Shown: piece by piece, positions 1-5,184 of the stretch | How positions within the stretch are numbered: the stretch's first letter is position 1 | Layout of the letters: each line of letters starts with the position of its first letter | From: DATDYB01 sp036517115 | GTDB lineage: Bacteria > Patescibacteriota > Minisyncoccia > Phycocordibacterales > PALSA-1337 | Length of the DNA: 5,318 bases | Direction: 5' to 3' | Assembly: GCA_036517115.1 (NCBI GenBank) | Contig: DATDYB010000036.1 | Coordinates: 1-5,318, forward strand | Translations under genes and position numbers: made by a program | Notes under the pieces: model-generated | Seen by the model: only the letters and a program-made list of their open reading frames with translations | What the model was told of the DNA's origin: nothing | Database searches by the model: none

Positions 1-24
1 CGCGGCTCTGGGCCGCGCGGTTTT
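1..24 (+). terminator. Probable intrinsic terminator of an upstream gene, cut by the window edge
   Basis: CGCGGC (1-6) pairs with GCCGCG (12-17) around a 5-nt loop, followed by CGG and a TTTT run at 21-24. The right arm continues as CGCGG before the T-run, so the left arm probably extends beyond the window start, giving a longer GC-rich stem. This fits a rho-independent terminator for a gene to the left and would separate that gene from tuf. The left half cannot be seen, so the stem length is inferred. Confidence 0.55.
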
Positions 25-52
25 GTTGTCCTTTCAAGAGAACGGGCTTCAA

Positions 53-80
53 TTGACATTATTCACGACTTTGATACTAT
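53..80 (+). promoter_or_regulatory. Probable sigma70-type promoter for the tuf-rplB unit
   Basis: A perfect TTGACA (-35) lies at 53-58. After a 16-bp spacer comes TACTAT (75-80), which matches four of six -10 consensus positions. Transcription would begin near 86-88, giving a leader of about 185 nt before tuf. The -10 region is overlapped by a perfect 6-bp inverted repeat, GATACT (73-78) and AGTATC (85-90), which could be an operator or a chance palindrome. The position just after a probable terminator and before the first gene of the cluster supports the call. Confidence 0.6.
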
Positions 81-86
81 GATGAG

Positions 87-271
87 TATCGCATTTTTGC
101 GTTGCTTTTAATTTCGCCCGTAATTTTATTGGCGAACATAGAAAGTATTTATTACAAGCCTAGCGTCTGCGAAAGCAGATTAGCTAAAATAAATTACTTG
201 GTTGGATACGTTCGGGCACAGTTCTCGCGCCTCGACCATATCTAATACAATTAAATAAATAACCATACAAT
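87..271 (+). promoter_or_regulatory. Structured 5' leader of tuf
   Basis: This non-coding stretch contains three candidate stem-loops in a row. First, TTCGCC (113-118) pairs with GGCGAA (131-136). Second, a long interrupted stem runs from 143 to 199: 143-153 with 188-199 (one bulge), TAGC 161-164 with GCTA 183-186, and TCTGC 166-170 with GCAGA 175-179, closed by a GAAA tetraloop at 171-174. Third, 199-205 pairs with 232-238, including two G-U pairs. None is followed by a T-run, so this does not look like a simple attenuator. I do not recognise a known riboswitch or a tRNA. The last ~30 nt before tuf are AT-rich and unstructured. A regulatory role is inferred from length and structure alone. 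Confidence 0.45.
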
Positions 272-1456
272 ATGGCAGAATTTCAAAGAACAAAGCCCCA
301 TGTAAACGTTGGAACCATCGGTCACGTCGACCACGGCAAGACCACGCTTACCACGGCGATCCTTGCTACCCAGGCAAAGGACGGATTGGCACAGCTTAAG
401 TCATACGCTGATATCGCTAAAGGCGGTACGGTTCGAGACGACAGCAAAATCGTTACTATCTCTCTTGCACACGTAGAGTACGAGTCAGATGCTCGTCACT
501 ATGCGCACATCGACGCTCCGGGACACGCAGACTACATCAAGAACATGATCACCGGTGCCGCTCAGATGGACGGTGCTATTCTCGTGGTGTCTGCCCTTGA
601 CGGTGTGATGCCTCAGACACGAGAGCACATCCTTCTTGCAAAACAAGTTGGTGTACCAAAGGTTGTCATCTTCCTCAACAAATGTGACGCAGTAGACGAA
701 AAGGATCTTATTGATCTTGTGGAAGAAGAAGTTCGAGATCTTCTCACTAAATATGGTTTCAATGGTAAGGAAGCACCTGTTATTCGTGGATCAGCGCTCA
801 AAGCACTTGAAGGAGATCCAGCATGGATGCTAAAGATCAAGGAGCTCATGACTGCTCTTGATACCTATATCCCTACGCCAGTTCGAGAAGTAGACAAGCC
901 ATTCCTTATGCCTGTAGAAGACATCTTCTCAATCGAAGGCCGAGGTACTGTGGTAACAGGAAGAATCGAACGAGGAACTATCAAGCTCGGTGACGAAATC
1001 GAGATCGTCGGATTCAGGGATACTACTAAGACTGCGGTGACAGGTATTGAAATGTTCAACAAGTCACTCAAAGAAGGTCTCGCTGGAGACAACGCCGGAC
1101 TCCTACTTCGAGGTACCGCAAAGGACGCGGTAAGCCGAGGACAGGTTTTGGCGAAGGCGGGTTCTGTAAAACCTCACACTGATTTTGAATCAGAGGTATA
1201 CATTCTAAAGAAAGAAGAAGGTGGCCGACACACTCCGTTCTTCACAGGATACAAGCCTCAGTTCTATCTTCGAACCACTGACGTTACGGGTGAAGTAACC
1301 CTTGCTGAGAAGGTTGAAATGGTAATGCCAGGAGACACGGTAACTTTCAAAGTTAAGCTCGTTGCGCCCGTTGCGCTTGAAGAAAAGCAGCGATTCGCGA
1401 TTCGAGAGGGAGGTAAGACGGTAGGTGCGGGCGTGATCACGAAGATTAACGCCTAG
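272..1456 (+). CDS. tuf: Translation elongation factor EF-Tu
   Basis: A 394-residue cytoplasmic GTPase that carries aminoacyl-tRNA to the ribosomal A site, of the usual bacterial length. Domain 1 (about 1-200) has G1 GHVDHGKT at 17-24, G3 DAPGH at 81-85 with the catalytic His85, G4 NKCD at 136-139 and G5 SAL at 174-176. Domains 2 and 3 follow, with the typical GRGTVVTGR (223-231), GGRHTPFF (317-324) and REGGKTVGAGV (378-388). The start MAEFQRTKPHVNVGTIGHVDHGKT aligns with the family's N-terminus in length. The oddity is switch I: residues 41-63 differ from the usual PEEKARGITI region, reading KIVTI at 59-63. The Mg-coordinating Thr (Thr62) is retained, and compared with E. coli the segment is two residues longer. 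G3 is DAPGH rather than the common DCPGH. Arginine is mostly CGA (12 of 17). No Shine-Dalgarno precedes the start; the upstream sequence is AT-rich. It is the first gene of the unit, 78 bp ahead of rpsJ. The identity is certain; the effect of the switch I change is unknown. Confidence 0.98.
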   Translation: MAEFQRTKPHVNVGTIGHVDHGKTTLTTAILATQAKDGLAQLKSYADIAKGGTVRDDSKIVTISLAHVEYESDARHYAHIDAPGHADYIKNMITGAAQMDGAILVVSALDGVMPQTREHILLAKQVGVPKVVIFLNKCDAVDEKDLIDLVEEEVRDLLTKYGFNGKEAPVIRGSALKALEGDPAWMLKIKELMTALDTYIPTPVREVDKPFLMPVEDIFSIEGRGTVVTGRIERGTIKLGDEIEIVGFRDTTKTAVTGIEMFNKSLKEGLAGDNAGLLLRGTAKDAVSRGQVLAKAGSVKPHTDFESEVYILKKEEGGRHTPFFTGYKPQFYLRTTDVTGEVTLAEKVEMVMPGDTVTFKVKLVAPVALEEKQRFAIREGGKTVGAGVITKINA

Positions 1457-1462
1457 CCCGAA

Positions 1463-1527
1463 GGGTTTAGCGATTAGGGGTTAGTACAACAGAATCCCTA
1501 AACACTAAACGTTTCTACCCTAAACGC
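1463..1527 (+). repeat. Telomere-like degenerate repeats in the tuf-rpsJ spacer
   Basis: The spacer contains GGGTTTAGCG (1463-1472) and TTAGGGG (1474-1480), followed by CCCTAAAC (1496-1503), ACTAAACG (1504-1511) and CCCTAAACGC (1518-1527). The G-rich half and the C-rich half are partly complementary: TTAGGG (1474-1479) can pair with CCCTAA at 1496-1501 or at 1518-1523, giving alternative hairpins. No T-run follows, so this is not an obvious terminator. No Shine-Dalgarno for rpsJ lies here. Confidence 0.6.
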
Positions 1528-1534
1528 TTCATCT

Positions 1535-1894
1535 ATGGCTACAAAAAAGACCACAACTAAAAAAACGAAAGCTTTGAAGGAAGGCGAGACCAACAAGTTG
1601 CGTATTCGTGTTAGAGCCTACGAAAGCAAGATCCTTGATGCTTCGGTGAAGCAGATTATGGATACTGCACTTCGCTATGACGCGACCGTACTCGGCCCGA
1701 TTCCTTTGCCGACAGAGATTAAAAAATATACCGTCAACCGTTCGTCATTCATTTTCAAAAATGCGCGAGAACAATTTGAAATGAGAGTGCATAAGCGGCT
1801 AATCGATATTGTTAATCCTGGCGCAAAGATTATCGAGGCGCTCACCAACCTTTCTCTGCCTTCCGGAGTCAATATTGACGTAAAAATGATTTAG
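1535..1894 (+). CDS. rpsJ: 30S ribosomal protein S10 (uS10)
   Basis: This 119-residue protein of the 30S head also serves as NusE in transcription antitermination in characterised bacteria. After a Lys/Thr-rich N-terminal tail (about 1-19), the canonical fold begins near NKLRIRVRAYE (20-30). GPIPLPT is at 54-60, and the conserved SSFIFKNAREQFEMR-V-H-KRLIDIV block spans 70-93, ending with the usual GV-I-V C-terminal strand. The family is usually about 102-105 residues, so the tail adds roughly 15. The ATG at 1535 is the only convenient upstream start and includes the tail. No Shine-Dalgarno is visible in the preceding 20 nt. It lies 78 bp after tuf and 79 bp before the preferred rplC start, the two longest spacers within the cluster. 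Confidence 0.97.
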   Translation: MATKKTTTKKTKALKEGETNKLRIRVRAYESKILDASVKQIMDTALRYDATVLGPIPLPTEIKKYTVNRSSFIFKNAREQFEMRVHKRLIDIVNPGAKIIEALTNLSLPSGVNIDVKMI

Positions 1895-1907
1895 CATTCA
1901 CCTTTAG

Positions 1908-1945
1908 CAAATCGTGTGGAATATTTACAATTTCCACACGATTTG
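1908..1945 (+). promoter_or_regulatory. Perfect 14-bp hairpin between rpsJ and rplC
   Basis: Bases 1908-1921 (CAAATCGTGTGGAA) are the exact reverse complement of 1932-1945 (TTCCACACGATTTG), with a 10-nt AT-rich loop at 1922-1931. The sequence after the right arm is ATAGGG, with no T-run, so it does not resemble a standard intrinsic terminator. It ends 28 nt before the preferred rplC start and 7 nt before an alternative ATG at 1953. It could be an RNA processing site, an mRNA-stabilising hairpin or a target for autoregulation by a ribosomal protein. The sequence does not decide between these. Confidence 0.7.
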
Positions 1946-1973
1946 ATAGGGTATGGAAACTTGTCCAAACATT

Positions 1974-2588
1974 ATGAAATTTCTACTTGGAAAAAAAGTG
2001 AATATGACCCAAATCTTCGACGACGAAGGTGTGGTTCATCCTGCTACCCTTATTCACACCACTCCTCTTGTCGTTACACAGGTTAAGAGTAAAGAAAAGG
2101 ATGGTTACGTCGCTATTCAAGTAGGATTTGGTACCCGTAAGGCAACGCGAATCAACAAAGCTCAAAAGGGTCACTTCAAAGACAGAGGAAGCTTCTTTCA
2201 TGTGAAGGAATTCAAAGCTGTCGGTGACAAAACATATGCTGCAGGGGATACCATCCCAGTCAACGAGTTCAAGGCTGGAGACACGATTGAAGTGTCCGCG
2301 ATTACCAAAGGCAAAGGCTTTCAAGGTGTGGTAAAACGTCATGGATTCGGCGGAGGTCCTCGTTCTCACGGCCAGAAGCACTCTGAACGCGAGCCAGGAT
2401 CTATTTCGGGCGGTGTGCGAAACGGAGGTCGAGTGCCAAAAAATATGCGAATGGCGGGACGTATGGGTGGTAACCGTGTCACGGTGAAAAATCTTACCGT
2501 GCTTCGTGTTGATGAGGCACAGGGTCATATCTTCGTAGAAGGTGCTATTCCTGGAAAAAGAGGGACACTAGTAGAGATACGAGGATAA
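1974..2588 (+). CDS. rplC: 50S ribosomal protein L3 (uL3)
   Basis: This is an early-assembly 50S protein whose central extension reaches towards the peptidyl-transferase centre. With the start at 1974 it has 204 residues and opens MKFLLGKKVNMTQIF, matching the family's usual N-terminal GKK-x-x-MT-x-I/VF. An ATG seven codons upstream (1953) would add METCPNI, which has no family counterpart, so I prefer 1974. The L3 signature GKGFQGVVKRHGF is at 113-125. The glycine/arginine-rich loop GSISGGVRNGGRVPKNMRMAGRMG follows at 142-165, and VKGAxPG-type VEGAIPG at 188-194. The E. coli glutamine that is methylated in this loop has no evident equivalent. A perfect hairpin precedes the gene, and rplD starts 17 nt after the stop. 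Confidence 0.96.
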   Translation: MKFLLGKKVNMTQIFDDEGVVHPATLIHTTPLVVTQVKSKEKDGYVAIQVGFGTRKATRINKAQKGHFKDRGSFFHVKEFKAVGDKTYAAGDTIPVNEFKAGDTIEVSAITKGKGFQGVVKRHGFGGGPRSHGQKHSEREPGSISGGVRNGGRVPKNMRMAGRMGGNRVTVKNLTVLRVDEAQGHIFVEGAIPGKRGTLVEIRG

Positions 2589-2605
2589 GCACAGCCGAAC
2601 ATTTT

Positions 2606-3349
2606 ATGGAAAAAAATACAACCACAACCAAAAAGAAGCTAAAAAAGGAGGCACCTTCTGTGACCCCCGATGCTACTACCAATGCAATGGAAGCAGTGGT
2701 CTATACTCAGGCAGGAAAAGAAGCTGGTAAATTCGCTCTTCCGGAGGATGTGTTCGGTGTTCCATGGAATGCGGATCTTGTTCATCAGGTGGTACAAAGC
2801 ATGATGTTTAACGACCGCGAAGCGATTGCTCACACAAAAACTCGCGGGGAAGTGCGAGGAGGAGGTAAAAAGCCGTGGCAGCAGAAAGGCACCGGCCGGG
2901 CACGACACGGTTCTACGCGTTCTCCGATCTGGGTGGGTGGAGGTGTGGCACACGGTCCTCGAAATGACAAAAATTTCAATCGCAAAATCAATAAAAAGAT
3001 GAAGGCGAAGGCTCTCTACACAATTCTCTCAAAGAAGTACAAGCACGGCGAAATTCTTTTTGTAGACTCGCTTTCTTTTGATGCTCCAAAAGCAAAGGAA
3101 GCAAAGCAGACCCTTGTAACGCTTGGCGGTATTAAGGGATACGAGAAACTTGCCACTAAGCCTAAGAACGCTGCCTTCATCGCAGTAAGCAAGAAAAGTC
3201 CGGCGCTCGACAAAAGCTTTAAAAATTTTGGCAATGTCACCGTTGACTTGCTTAACAACATCAATCCGCTCATCGCGCTTAACTTTAAATATTTGGTAAT
3301 TGAAAATCCGGAAGTCTCAGTTAAAACCATTACAGGTAAGATTAATTAA
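2606..3349 (+). CDS. rplD: 50S ribosomal protein L4 (uL4)
   Basis: This 50S protein has a long loop that lines the peptide exit tunnel; in E. coli it also represses its own operon. From the ATG at 2606 it has 247 residues, against about 200-210 for the family. The conserved tunnel-loop signature RGEVRGGGKKPWQQKGTGRARHGSTRSPIWVGGG runs from 80 to 113, followed by KINKKMKAKAL (127-137). The first 27 residues are a Thr/Lys-rich tail; the canonical L4 N-terminus MEAVVY begins at Met28 (2687). Three starts are possible: ATG 2606, GTG 2660 and ATG 2687. GTG 2660 (residue 19) has a strong AGGAGG at 2646-2651, 8 nt upstream. ATG 2606 has no such signal but fits the 17-nt gap after rplC and matches the similar tails on S10 and L23. 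The product is certain; the start is open. Confidence 0.95.
   Translation: MEKNTTTTKKKLKKEAPSVTPDATTNAMEAVVYTQAGKEAGKFALPEDVFGVPWNADLVHQVVQSMMFNDREAIAHTKTRGEVRGGGKKPWQQKGTGRARHGSTRSPIWVGGGVAHGPRNDKNFNRKINKKMKAKALYTILSKKYKHGEILFVDSLSFDAPKAKEAKQTLVTLGGIKGYEKLATKPKNAAFIAVSKKSPALDKSFKNFGNVTVDLLNNINPLIALNFKYLVIENPEVSVKTITGKIN
2646..2651 (+). promoter_or_regulatory. Strong Shine-Dalgarno-like AGGAGG inside the 5' end of rplD
   Basis: AGGAGG, preceded by an A-run, lies 8 nt before an in-frame GTG at 2660. It is the only well-placed, strong Shine-Dalgarno-like sequence near any start in this cluster. It may mark the true start or an internal second start of rplD. The same bases encode Lys-Lys-Glu-Ala within a lysine-rich tail, so chance is also possible. 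Confidence 0.4.
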
Positions 3350-3353
3350 TGCC

Positions 3354-3725
3354 ATGGGAATTTTTAGCTCAAAAAAGAATACCAAAGAAAAAAAGACGCC
3401 TGCTAAAGGAGCGGTTGTTGTGGAGAAAAAAGTAGTTACCCAACCTGCCTCGTTTAACGATGTATTGCTTCGACCCCACATTACTGAGAAAGCCGGCATC
3501 AAGGCTTCCGAAGAAAATGTATATACTTTTGAGGTTACCAAGGGCGCTTCAAAGCCTTCAATCAGAAAGGCTATTATTGATCTCTACAAAGTGACCCCTG
3601 TGAAGATTGCAACTATTACCATTACCGGCAAGCGAGTGGTCATGCGTGGCAAAGCTGGGGTGACGAAGGCTACCAAGAAAGCGCTCATCTACCTTAAAAA
3701 AGGAGAGACGATAGAATTTGTATAA
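3354..3725 (+). CDS. rplW: 50S ribosomal protein L23 (uL23)
   Basis: This 50S protein sits at the tunnel exit and docks trigger factor and the signal recognition particle in characterised bacteria. With ATG 3354 it has 123 residues. A Lys-rich tail (1-35, including MGIFSSKKNTKEKK) precedes the core, which opens with the family signature VLLRPHITEKA at 37-47. The core continues through VYTFEV (57-62), IRKAI--LYKV (70-80) and KKALIYLKKGETIEFV (108-123). The usual length is about 95-100, so the tail adds roughly 25-30. An ATG farther upstream at 3300 would overlap rplD by 50 nt and adds unrelated residues, so it was not used. The gene begins 4 nt after the rplD stop, with no Shine-Dalgarno, which suggests termination-reinitiation coupling. 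Confidence 0.95.
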   Translation: MGIFSSKKNTKEKKTPAKGAVVVEKKVVTQPASFNDVLLRPHITEKAGIKASEENVYTFEVTKGASKPSIRKAIIDLYKVTPVKIATITITGKRVVMRGKAGVTKATKKALIYLKKGETIEFV

Positions 3726-3729
3726 CATC

Positions 3730-4584
3730 ATGAAACACTATAAACCTACATCAAAATCACGACGGCACATGTCCACACTTTCATATGGAGATGTGCTTAC
3801 CACTTCGGACCCCTACAAGCCGCTTACGCACGGTTTTAAACGTGATGTGGGCCGAAACAACCAAGGACGAATCACTACCCGTCACAAAGGCTCTGGGCAT
3901 AAGCGCCTCTATCGAGACGTTGACTTTAATTATGACAAGAAGAATATTCCTGCAACTATCGTTACGGTTGAATACGACCCCAACCGCACCGCATTCATCG
4001 GCTTGGTGAACTACAAAGATGGAGAGAAGCGATATGTGGTGTTGCCTAAATCTCTCAAAGTTGGCGACTCGTTCATCGTTTCTGAAACTGCTCCAGTTAC
4101 TATCGGTAACAGACTACCGCTCAAGAAAATTCCTGTTGGAACTTTTGTATATAACGTTGAGCTCAAGCCAGGAAGCGGGGGCAAGATCGCTCGTTCTGCA
4201 GGAGTATTCGTTGAAGTGGTTGCGATCGATGGGGGATATGCCCATATCAAAATGCCTTCTACTGAAGTGCGAAAAGTACCTGAACTCTCATGGGCATCAA
4301 TCGGTGAAGTTTCAAACGAAGAGTCACGCCTGGTGAATATCGGAAAGGCAGGACGAAGCAGATGGTTAGGTATCCGACCGACAGTACGTGGTACAGCCAT
4401 GAACCCTGTGGATCATCCATACGGTGGTGGAGAAGGCCGCCAGGGCCGAGGTACGAGACGTGCCAAGAGCCGATGGGGCAAGCCTACTGGTAAGGGTCAG
4501 AAATCCCGAACGCCGAAGAAATACTCAAACGTTCACATTGTCTCACGACGACGCGTCGGAAAATCAAAAAAAGGTATTCAGTAA
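3730..4584 (+). CDS. rplB: 50S ribosomal protein L2 (uL2)
   Basis: This 50S protein is needed for subunit association and for the peptidyl-transferase environment. It has 284 residues, slightly longer than the ~275 typical. The start MKHYKPTSKSRRHMS corresponds to the usual KPTSPGRRH N-terminus. A TTG at 3718 in the same frame would overlap rplW and adds only four residues, so ATG 3730 was chosen. Visible family blocks are GRNNQGRITTRHKGSGHK (41-58), EYDPNRTAFI (81-90), GKIARSAGVF (151-160), the C-terminal GIRPTVRGTAMNPVDHPYGGGEG (214-236), and a basic tail. His229, the conserved functional histidine, is present. The second histidine of the usual DHPHGGGEG is Tyr231. It starts 4 nt after the rplW stop with no Shine-Dalgarno and is the last gene before a terminator. 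The usual next gene, rpsS, is not there. Confidence 0.97.
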   Translation: MKHYKPTSKSRRHMSTLSYGDVLTTSDPYKPLTHGFKRDVGRNNQGRITTRHKGSGHKRLYRDVDFNYDKKNIPATIVTVEYDPNRTAFIGLVNYKDGEKRYVVLPKSLKVGDSFIVSETAPVTIGNRLPLKKIPVGTFVYNVELKPGSGGKIARSAGVFVEVVAIDGGYAHIKMPSTEVRKVPELSWASIGEVSNEESRLVNIGKAGRSRWLGIRPTVRGTAMNPVDHPYGGGEGRQGRGTRRAKSRWGKPTGKGQKSRTPKKYSNVHIVSRRRVGKSKKGIQ

Positions 4585-4585
4585 A

Positions 4586-4609
4586 CAAAAGCCGCGAAAG
4601 CGGCTTTTG
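4586..4609 (+). terminator. Intrinsic terminator after rplB
   Basis: CAAAAGCCGC (4586-4595) and GCGGCTTTTG (4600-4609) form a perfect 10-bp stem closed by a GAAA tetraloop (4596-4599). It begins one base after the rplB stop. The A-run and T-run flank a 5-bp GC core, so it can act as a terminator on either strand. The T-run is short (four T, then GTGATATT). It marks the probable 3' end of the tuf-rplB transcript. Confidence 0.85.
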
Positions 4610-4615
4610 TGATAT

Positions 4616-4621
4616 TATAAT
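4616..4621 (+). promoter_or_regulatory. -10 element for the gene at 4645
   Basis: A perfect TATAAT places the transcription start near 4628, about 17 nt before the ATG at 4645. The corresponding -35 position falls inside the terminator hairpin and shows no TTGACA-like hexamer, so the promoter would depend on the -10 or on an activator. Its position directly after the terminator supports separate transcription of the last gene. Confidence 0.5.
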
Positions 4622-4644
4622 CTTATTAGTATTTACTCAAAACT

Positions 4645-5184
4645 ATGAATCAAAAGGGCATCGCTTCGGTTGCAATAGCCATAATTCTTGCTCTTTTTAT
4701 CGGCGGTGGGGTGTTCTATGCGGTACAACAGGAGAAGGTGGAGAAACAGAATAACGATAAAGCAGTGACTGACCTTCTTGAACAGGCAAAGAACTCACCG
4801 AAATTGGAAGAGAAAGATAAGACGGACGAAACTGTGGGGTGGAAAACGTATACAAACACTCAGTATGGGTTTGAGATGCAGTATCCGCCTCATTTCACTT
4901 TAAAAGATGAAAGTAATGGAGTATCTTTTGTTAAATATCCTCCACCACCAGCGGAAATGCGTGAAAAGAGTTTTTCTATAACTGTTAAGAGCATGCCCAA
5001 TTTTGATTTTTATAAAGATGTAGAGAAATACATTGCAGACGCTGGAGACAAAGGTAATTTTTTACCTTTTGAAATAGAGAATATTGTAGTGAATGGAATT
5101 ATAGGAAGACAGTTCTATATTGTTGCGGATGGTGCGTGGCGACAAATAATGATTCCAAAAGAAAGTCAAGTGTTCACACCGTGA
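4645..5184 (+). CDS. Membrane-anchored extracytoplasmic protein of unknown function
   Basis: A 179-residue protein with a short N-terminus (MNQKG), one hydrophobic helix (about 6-27) that should act as a signal anchor, and a charged, probably extended linker (about 29-63). An extracytoplasmic domain starts at Trp66. The segment WKTYTNTQYGFEMQYP (66-81) resembles the W-x-x-Y-x-N-x-x-YGF-x-x-x-YP opening of PsbP-like small domains often seen in anchored proteins or lipoproteins of CPR bacteria. This is recalled family resemblance, not a search result. There is no lipobox cysteine and no catalytic motif. The end (QIMIPKESQVFTP) stops without the final strand such domains often show (an I-L-x-TF-x-F-like ending, from memory), so it may be C-terminally truncated. 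The stop codon overlaps an inverted repeat. No Shine-Dalgarno precedes it. It is separated from rplB by a terminator and is unlikely to be a translation gene. Confidence 0.8.
   Translation: MNQKGIASVAIAIILALFIGGGVFYAVQQEKVEKQNNDKAVTDLLEQAKNSPKLEEKDKTDETVGWKTYTNTQYGFEMQYPPHFTLKDESNGVSFVKYPPPPAEMREKSFSITVKSMPNFDFYKDVEKYIADAGDKGNFLPFEIENIVVNGIIGRQFYIVADGAWRQIMIPKESQVFTP

Noticed and set aside
79..111. Short reading frame ATG ATG AGT ATC ... TAA as a tuf leader peptide
   Set aside because: It starts upstream of the predicted transcription start, has no ribosome binding site and encodes an unremarkable 10-residue peptide.
143..238. Possible tRNA or tmRNA in the tuf leader, because of the GAAA hairpin and the CGACCA end
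   Set aside because: No T-arm consensus (GGTTCGAAUCC-like), no 7-bp acceptor closing the whole structure, and too short for a tmRNA.
613..1092. Antisense reading frames opposite tuf, and similar ones opposite rplC, rplD and rplB
   Set aside because: They are shadows of strongly coding + strand genes, with Ser/Arg/Thr-rich low-complexity composition and no recognisable domain.
1875..1905. TTGACG near the end of rpsJ as an internal promoter for rplC
   Set aside because: No acceptable -10 hexamer at 16-18 bp downstream.
1953..1973. Upstream ATG at 1953 as the rplC start
   Set aside because: It adds METCPNI, which has no counterpart in L3 proteins. The AGGG beside it is only 1 nt from the ATG, too close to act as a ribosome binding site.
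3300..3353. ATG at 3300 as the rplW start
   Set aside because: It would overlap the conserved end of rplD by 50 nt and adds residues unlike any L23.
4645..4725. Type IV prepilin signal in the anchored protein (KG followed by a hydrophobic helix)
   Set aside because: The Glu at +5 after the Gly is missing (Ala instead) and the rest of the protein does not look like a pilin; a plain signal anchor is simpler.
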